DNA from: JAJEFO01 sp965208685
GTDB lineage: Bacteria; Pseudomonadota; Alphaproteobacteria; Rhodobacterales; Rhodobacteraceae
Assembly (NCBI GenBank): GCA_965208685.1
Contig: CBDBPL010000007.1
Coordinates: forward strand, 1,612,001-1,676,000
DNA: 64,000 nt
Reading direction: 5' to 3'
Shown here: in pieces, positions 59,019 to 64,000 of the stretch
Layout: the number at the start of each line of letters is the position of its first letter
How positions within the stretch are numbered: the stretch's first letter is position 1
Notes under the pieces: model-generated
What the model saw: only the letters and a program-made list of their open reading frames with translations
Database searches by the model: none
Told to the model about the DNA's origin: nothing
Translations under genes and position numbers: made by a program

Positions 59019-60292
59019 AGAATCATGACGCTGGGGGCGTGCGCGCCCTCATGCTTCATCCCGACATTTCAGGCCCGGGACGACGGCGTGATCCGGCCTC
59101 GGCACTTGAAGAAGCCGTTGCGCTGGCGGCGGCATTGCCTGGGATCACTCTCGTCGGCGCGGAACTGGTGCGGCTCCTGCGCGTTGCTCCCGGAATGCTG
59201 TTCGGAAAGGGCAAGGTCGAGGACATACGTGCGCTCGTCGAGGCTCGGCAGGTAGAACTGGTTCTCGTGAACGGGCAGGTGAGTCCCGTGCAGCAGCGAA
59301 ACCTGGAGCGGGAATGGAAGGTCAAGCTTCTGGACCGCACGGGACTGATTCTTGAGATCTTCTCGGATCGTGCAGTGACGCGCGAGGGCGTGCTGCAGGT
59401 CGAAATGGCTGCGCTGTCCTATCAGCGGACCCGGCTGGTTCGGGCCTGGACGCATCTTGAGCGCCAGCGGGGAGGCCTTGGATTCGTGGGCGGTCCCGGA
59501 GAGACCCAGATTGAGGCCGACCGTCGTGCCATCGACGGGCAATTGGAGCGCTTGAGGCGTCAACTGGGAAAGGTCACCAAGACGCGAGGCCTGCACAGGG
59601 CGGCCCGTGCAAGGATCCCCTATCCTGTCCTGACGCTCGTAGGCTACACGAATGCAGGAAAGTCGACGATCTTCAACCAATTGACCGGGGCAGGCGTGCT
59701 GGCGAAGGACATGCTCTTCGCCACGCTTGATCCGACGATGCGCGCGCTGAGGCTGCCCGCTTCGGGACAGGACGTGATTCTGTCCGACACGGTCGGCTTC
59801 ATCTCCGATCTGCCAACGCAGCTTGTGGCAGCGTTTCGCGCGACGCTTGAGGAGGTTCCGGCGGCCGATGTCATCCTGCATGTCCGGGACATTTCCCATC
59901 CCGAGACCGAGGAGCAGCAAAGAGACGTGCTCGCAATCCTGGAAGGCCTGGGCGTCAGCCGGGAGAGCGTCGTGATTGAGGTCTGGAACAAGATTGATCG
60001 CCTGAACGGGGATGCACGGTCTTCGCTGGAGACGATTGCGTCACGCAGAAAGAACGCCGTGATGATCTCCGCCCTGAGCGCGGTCGGGACCGCACCATTG
60101 GTGGAACGCATCGAAGTCGCACTTGACGTCGGGCGAAGCCGTGAAGTGATCGAGATCACGCACCGGGACGGACGAAAGCGCGCGTGGCTTTACGATCAGC
60201 GTGTCGTGGTGGGAGAGACCGAGAACGAGACGGGAAGCCGGATCGAGGTGAACTGGACCCCGTCACAGTCCATTCGCTATTCAAGGCTTTGA
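59015..60292 (+). CDS. hflX: GTPase HflX
   Basis: The 425-residue protein shows the HflX N-terminal domain (GMLFGKGKVEDIRALVE, LVNGQVSPVQQRNLER), the glycine-rich GGLGFVGGPGETQIEADRR and the GTPase domain with G1 GYTNAGKST, G3 DTVGFI and G4 NKID. HflX splits or rescues stalled ribosomes. GTG 59015 overlaps the hfq stop. It converges with the penicillin acylase gene with only 12 bp between the stops. Confidence 0.96.
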   Translation: MKNHDAGGVRALMLHPDISGPGRRRDPASALEEAVALAAALPGITLVGAELVRLLRVAPGMLFGKGKVEDIRALVEARQVELVLVNGQVSPVQQRNLEREWKVKLLDRTGLILEIFSDRAVTREGVLQVEMAALSYQRTRLVRAWTHLERQRGGLGFVGGPGETQIEADRRAIDGQLERLRRQLGKVTKTRGLHRAARARIPYPVLTLVGYTNAGKSTIFNQLTGAGVLAKDMLFATLDPTMRALRLPASGQDVILSDTVGFISDLPTQLVAAFRATLEEVPAADVILHVRDISHPETEEQQRDVLAILEGLGVSRESVVIEVWNKIDRLNGDARSSLETIASRRKNAVMISALSAVGTAPLVERIEVALDVGRSREVIEITHRDGRKRAWLYDQRVVVGETENETGSRIEVNWTPSQSIRYSRL

Positions 60293-60304
60293 ACGGCAGC
60301 GCCG

Positions 60305-62767
60305 TCACTCGTTGGGCAGCAGCCACGTGGTGCCGATAGAGCCGGCCCTGGCAAGTTCCGGATCGAGCACCATCGGGATGTACTCGCCACGCCGCCAAAG
60401 TTCGCCGAGATCTTCATAGTGGCGGCTCAGCGGGTGTCCGGATTGCCCGGTGGATATCACGAAGACGGAGCTGTCCGGATCGGCAAAGTCGTATACGCCA
60501 CGATATCCGGCCCCGCGGCGGTTGAGAAAGGGCTCGGGCCCGACGCCGACAGTCTGTCCACGAAGCAACGTGTGGTCTCCGCCCGAAGTCGACTGACGGA
60601 TGTTGACGAGGGCTGCCAGCCAGCCGCTGTCCCCCAGCACAGGATGCTTGTGAGAGGCCTGATGCGCGTCACCCCAGCGCAGCGCTTCCAGCGGCTGGCC
60701 GTAAGCCTCGTCAATCCAGAGCAGTGCATCGTCAAGCGAGAGTCGCGCGATTTCCCCGCACGTCTCTACATCTTCGGACTGGATCACGTCGCACCATGCG
60801 CTTGCTCCGTCGATGTTCCGGAAAACGCGTTCGAGGAAAATTGGCTCGGCGTTCGGAAACTTGTCCGCGAGCGGGCCGAGTTCATCCCTGATCAGCCTGT
60901 CCTGCAGCCGTTGCATCCAGGCCGCGTAGATCAGGGGTTCCGGGATGTGCTCGTTCATCTCGCCGTTCCAGTCGGCCAGGAGATTCAGGGCGTCGCGGCG
61001 CAGGCGCTCGACCGTGCCGCTCTCCGCGGCCTCACCCGTGAACCAGAGGTCACGCGCGACCAAGGGCAGCAACGTGCGCGCGGTCACCGACACGGCGTCA
61101 AGCTGCGCCTCGATGAAACTCTCGCGCGTGTGAACCCTTCGGTTCTCCATCAGGCGGTGCCATCTCTGTATCCTCTGCGTGTCACCCCAGCGATGGCTGA
61201 CATGCAGGGGGTAGGCCCGGTTCGTCATCTTGTTGTTGGTGTTTCCGACGATGCCGTTGGCCGGGTTCCGGAACTCCGGATTCGTCGAGTACGGGAGGAT
61301 GCCCAGCCATCGGTTTTCCGAATGCCAGCCGGGTGTCGGGATGCGGCCCAGAGTCTGGTTCCTGGCTGAACGTCGCGGCATCGCTCCAATGACCTTCAGC
61401 GCGACCTCCTCAAGGTCGGCGACAACGAGGTTTTGCGGCGGTGCAACGAAATCCTCGCCCGCCGCAATCGCCTCGTCTATGTTTCCGGCCCGCATGATTC
61501 CCATCATCGCTTGCGCCGACGTGTCGGCGTCACCCAAGGCAGTCCATGCAAGGGCGGCGACATGACCGGGTGGAACGATGGAGTCCAGATCGTAGCTGGC
61601 GTTGGACAGGATCGGGCCGTTTTCGCTCCATCTCAACGTGACGGTCACGGGTTCCGAGTTCTTCACGTTTATGATTGACGGACGCGATTCGAGCCGCTTC
61701 CAGCCGTCAGGCGTCAGGACTTCTTCCGGGTCGTCGGGGTTCAGCCTTTCCAGGAAGATGTCCTGGTCGTCGGCATAAGCATAGGTGAGACCCCAGCCAT
61801 GGCGCGCGGACCGGCCAGAAAGCACGACCGGCATGCCGGGGATGGTCCCGCCGATCACGCCGCCCGTGGCCAGTTCAAGCCGCGCGAGGTACCAGATTGA
61901 CGGAGCCGTGAGTTCGAGATGCGGGTCGTTTGCGAGAAGGGTGCCGCCCGCTGCCGACCTTTCCGGCGCCGCTGCCCAGGCGTTCGATGCGCCTTCCGTT
62001 CCGGGCCCTGCGAAAGGTGAAAGCGGATTGTCGGATGCAGAGGCCGTTGCATGCCGAGGCACGCTGGAGCCGAAAAGTGTCGCGAAATCGGCAGTGGCGG
62101 TCATGCCGTCGTCGGGTATGTCGGGAAGGAGATCAAGCAGTCGCGCCTCCGGCAGTATGTTGGAAATCTGCGTGCGCAGAACCTCCGCACCAAGGTGTCC
62201 GGAGAGCCGCAAGGCCATCAGCTTTCCGATGACGATCGAATCGGCGGGTTGCCAGAGGGCGATCACGGGTTCGAACAACCAGAATTCCGGCGCGCCCCGG
62301 CCTCGGGTGCCGGATCTGACTTCGGCCAGCCAGGCATTGACCCCTGCAGCGTACGCCTTGAGCGCCCGGCGCGTGTAGGCATCCTGCGCCTCGAACGAGG
62401 CGACCGCCTGAGAATAGATGTCCAGCCTCCGTATCAGTTCGTCGATCTGCAGCGTGCGGGATCCGAAAATCTCCGAGAGCTGCCCTTGGGCGGTGCGTCG
62501 CAGCATGGACATTTGCCACAGCCTGTCCTGGGCGTGAGCAAGGCCGAGACCGAAGAACACGTCCTCGTCGGTTTCGCCAAAGATGTGCGGAACGCTTGCG
62601 TTGTCGCGCACGATCTCGACGGGAGCGGTGATCCCTGCAACCGTCAGGGTTTCCGAGTAGTCGGGAATCGAACGAAACAGGAGCCAGTACAGGCTCGCGG
62701 CAAGCAACAGTCCCAACGCCAGTAGCCCGGCAACGATTCGAGTAAGCCAGCGAAAGAGTGCGACCAT
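60305..62767 (-). CDS. penicillin acylase family protein
   Basis: An 820-residue Ntn-hydrolase precursor. It has an N-terminal membrane/signal segment (IVAGLLALGLLLAASLYWLLF), the alpha-chain region (HIFGETDEDVFFGLGLAHAQDRLWQM) and the processing site with the catalytic N-terminal serine of the beta chain, GTEGA-SNAW (Ser261), followed by LLANDPHLELTAPSIWY. The family cleaves amides, including acyl-homoserine lactones and beta-lactam side chains. Full length and intact; substrate unknown. Divergent from the next gene with about 80 bp between starts. Confidence 0.92.
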   Translation of the reverse strand: MVALFRWLTRIVAGLLALGLLLAASLYWLLFRSIPDYSETLTVAGITAPVEIVRDNASVPHIFGETDEDVFFGLGLAHAQDRLWQMSMLRRTAQGQLSEIFGSRTLQIDELIRRLDIYSQAVASFEAQDAYTRRALKAYAAGVNAWLAEVRSGTRGRGAPEFWLFEPVIALWQPADSIVIGKLMALRLSGHLGAEVLRTQISNILPEARLLDLLPDIPDDGMTATADFATLFGSSVPRHATASASDNPLSPFAGPGTEGASNAWAAAPERSAAGGTLLANDPHLELTAPSIWYLARLELATGGVIGGTIPGMPVVLSGRSARHGWGLTYAYADDQDIFLERLNPDDPEEVLTPDGWKRLESRPSIINVKNSEPVTVTLRWSENGPILSNASYDLDSIVPPGHVAALAWTALGDADTSAQAMMGIMRAGNIDEAIAAGEDFVAPPQNLVVADLEEVALKVIGAMPRRSARNQTLGRIPTPGWHSENRWLGILPYSTNPEFRNPANGIVGNTNNKMTNRAYPLHVSHRWGDTQRIQRWHRLMENRRVHTRESFIEAQLDAVSVTARTLLPLVARDLWFTGEAAESGTVERLRRDALNLLADWNGEMNEHIPEPLIYAAWMQRLQDRLIRDELGPLADKFPNAEPIFLERVFRNIDGASAWCDVIQSEDVETCGEIARLSLDDALLWIDEAYGQPLEALRWGDAHQASHKHPVLGDSGWLAALVNIRQSTSGGDHTLLRGQTVGVGPEPFLNRRGAGYRGVYDFADPDSSVFVISTGQSGHPLSRHYEDLGELWRRGEYIPMVLDPELARAGSIGTTWLLPNE

Positions 62768-62846
62768 GAGTGCCTTGTTGACTGTGCCCGCCGGTGCAGT
62801 AGGAAATGCGGCAAGCGAAGATTATGCCGGAGCGAAGGGGGATGCC

Positions 62847-63719
62847 ATGGCAAATTGTGCGTTCATAGGGCTCGGTGTCATGGGGTATCCGATGGCGGGT
62901 CACCTCGCCGCCGCAGGACATGCAGTTGCCGTCTACAACCGTACCGGAGCCAAGGCCGAGGCTTGGACCAGGGAGCATGGCGGCGTCTTCCGTGCCACGC
63001 CTCGCGAAGCGGCTGAAGGCGCCGACTTTGTCATGGCCTGCGTCGGGAATGACGACGACTTGCGCTCGGTTTGCCTGGGAGAAGGCGGGGCCTTTGCGGG
63101 AATGTCCGCAGGGTCGGTTTTCGTGGACCACACTACGGTCTCCGCCGCCGTCACGCGCCAGCTTTGCGAGGTGGCCGAAGGACTCGAGCTGTCCTTCGTG
63201 GATGCACCGATTAGCGGCGGGCAGGCAGGAGCCGAAAACGGCCAGCTTTCGATCATGTGCGGAGGTGACGGGGACGTGTTCCGTCGAGCGGAACCGATCA
63301 TGCAGGCCTATGCACGGATTTGCCGCAGGATCGGCGGGAGCGGTTCCGGCCAGTTGACAAAGATGGCCAACCAGATCGCGATCGCAGGCCTTGTCCAGGG
63401 GCTGTCCGAGGCGCTTCACTTTGCCGAGAAGGCGGGCCTTGACGGGCGTGCCGTGGTCGAGGTCATCAGCCAGGGTGCCGCCGGCTCCTGGCAGATGTCA
63501 AATCGTCACGAGACCATGCTCGACGATCACTTCGAACACGGTTTTGCCGTGGACTGGATGCGGAAGGACCTGGGCATCTGCCTGGCTGCCGCGAACGAGT
63601 TCGACGCAAGCCTTCCGGTGACGGCATTGGTCGACCAGTTCTACAAGGAGGTGCAGAAGATGGGCGGAGGGCGGTGGGACACCTCCAGCCTGTTCAAGCG
63701 CCTCAGGGAACTTGACTGA
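62847..63719 (+). CDS. 3-hydroxyisobutyrate dehydrogenase-like oxidoreductase
   Basis: A 290-residue beta-hydroxyacid dehydrogenase: NAD(P) motif FIGLGVMGYPMAGHL, the substrate motif DAPISGGQAGAENGQLSIMCGG, catalytic Lys in GQLTKMANQ and the C-terminal helical domain (MRKDLGICLAAANE). Members oxidise 3-hydroxyisobutyrate, tartronate semialdehyde or related acids. ATG 62847 starts at the Rossmann fold; an in-frame ATG at 62766 overlaps the divergent gene and is less likely. Confidence 0.9.
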   Translation: MANCAFIGLGVMGYPMAGHLAAAGHAVAVYNRTGAKAEAWTREHGGVFRATPREAAEGADFVMACVGNDDDLRSVCLGEGGAFAGMSAGSVFVDHTTVSAAVTRQLCEVAEGLELSFVDAPISGGQAGAENGQLSIMCGGDGDVFRRAEPIMQAYARICRRIGGSGSGQLTKMANQIAIAGLVQGLSEALHFAEKAGLDGRAVVEVISQGAAGSWQMSNRHETMLDDHFEHGFAVDWMRKDLGICLAAANEFDASLPVTALVDQFYKEVQKMGGGRWDTSSLFKRLRELD

Positions 63720-63766
63720 AGGTCAAGTTCACCGCGGCCTTCGGATCCGGCGATGCATAGTGATTG

Positions 63767-64000
63767 TCAGGGAATGATCCGCGTGTATTTCGTGCCTGTT
63801 ACGGACGCACCTGCAAGCAGTCCTGCCTGACCGAACACGATTCCGATTATCGGGGCGAGTGCAGTCGTGGTTTCGGCGCCAATGTTGCCGGCGATGGCTT
63901 TGGAGGCGTATTCGATGTCCGCGCCCGCCGCCCATCCCTGCGATGCGCGGAAATCCGCGAGCGCCTCCTCGGTCATGAAGAACAGGATATGTGCATACTG
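63767..64000 (-). CDS. SYLF (YSC84-like) domain lipid-binding protein, truncated by the window edge
   Basis: The C-terminal 78 or so residues of a protein that begins beyond the window: YAHILFFMTEEALADFRASQ, GWAAGADIEYASKAI, AETTTALAPIIGIVFGQAGL and GASVTGTKYTRIIP. The pattern matches the SYLF domain (BON-associated or YSC84-type) with FMTEEALxxF and GxKYTRI. Such proteins are often exported lipoproteins or bind phosphoinositide-like lipids. The stop is at 63767, close to the convergent dehydrogenase stop. Confidence 0.8.
   Translation of the reverse strand, partial: QYAHILFFMTEEALADFRASQGWAAGADIEYASKAIAGNIGAETTTALAPIIGIVFGQAGLLAGASVTGTKYTRIIP

Noticed and set aside
1..64000. CRISPR array
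   Set aside because: No regularly spaced direct repeats of 25-40 bp were seen; the repeated hairpins belong to transposon ends.

Overview
The window looks like chromosomal DNA of an alphaproteobacterium of the Rhodobacterales (Roseobacter/Paracoccaceae type). The evidence is high GC, frequent GTG/TTG starts, 4-base stop/start overlaps, and gene orders I associate with that group: NDUFA12-mlaD-DUF2155 beside aat-accC-accB, ispF-pgpA-cinA, ntrBC-ntrYX, and trkA-trkH-hfq-hflX. No rRNA, tRNA or CRISPR array was recognised by eye.

Layout. 0-5 kb: a hipBA toxin-antitoxin pair with a putative double operator, a possible abortive-infection gene remnant, a complete IS605-type element (divergent tnpA/tnpB with a predicted omega RNA), then dusA and a decayed aldo/keto reductase copy. 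5-11 kb: a TRAP transporter (dctPQM) converging on a lactonase-SDR-aldo/keto reductase operon, probably uptake and non-phosphorylative oxidation of a sugar or sugar acid. 11.5-15.4 kb: housekeeping genes. 15.8-23.4 kb: a six-gene + strand catabolic cluster of unknown substrate (class II aldolase, maleate isomerase/EutA-like protein, M20 amidohydrolase, two M24 proteins of which one has lost its metal ligands, and a large PLP enzyme). 23.9-33.8 kb: amt, cinA, pgpA, ispF, then ntrB-ntrC-ntrY-ntrX.

The expected ntrX-trkA junction is split by about 22 kb of accessory DNA (33.8-55.7 kb). It holds a peptide-type ABC transporter (binding protein, two permeases, a fused double ATPase and a truncated third ATPase), two tandem CehA/McbA-type PHP metallohydrolases, an EEP-family phosphohydrolase, a LacI regulator, a PhyH dioxygenase, a Gfo/Idh dehydrogenase, an IolE-like isomerase/dehydratase and a GH38-like DUF5054 protein. 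It reads as a carbohydrate- or polyol-derivative uptake and degradation island under LacI control. Two sigma70-like promoters carry a shared TGCACACGCGTGCA-like operator.

The right part of that island is a hot spot for IscB (obligate mobile element-guided) transposons. One intact iscB element with its upstream omega RNA sits inside a second, broken lacI gene. Next to trkA lies a 332-bp derivative that keeps both ends and the whole omega RNA region but has cleanly lost iscB. Two smaller traces of element ends lie at 54356 and 38493. These copies allow inference of element boundaries and a candidate target-adjacent motif, RTGR on the iscB strand. This family of guide-RNA elements, especially the orphan omega RNA fused to the trkA start region, is the most notable system in the window. 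After hflX the window ends with a penicillin acylase-family protein, a 3-hydroxyisobutyrate dehydrogenase-like gene and a truncated SYLF-domain gene.
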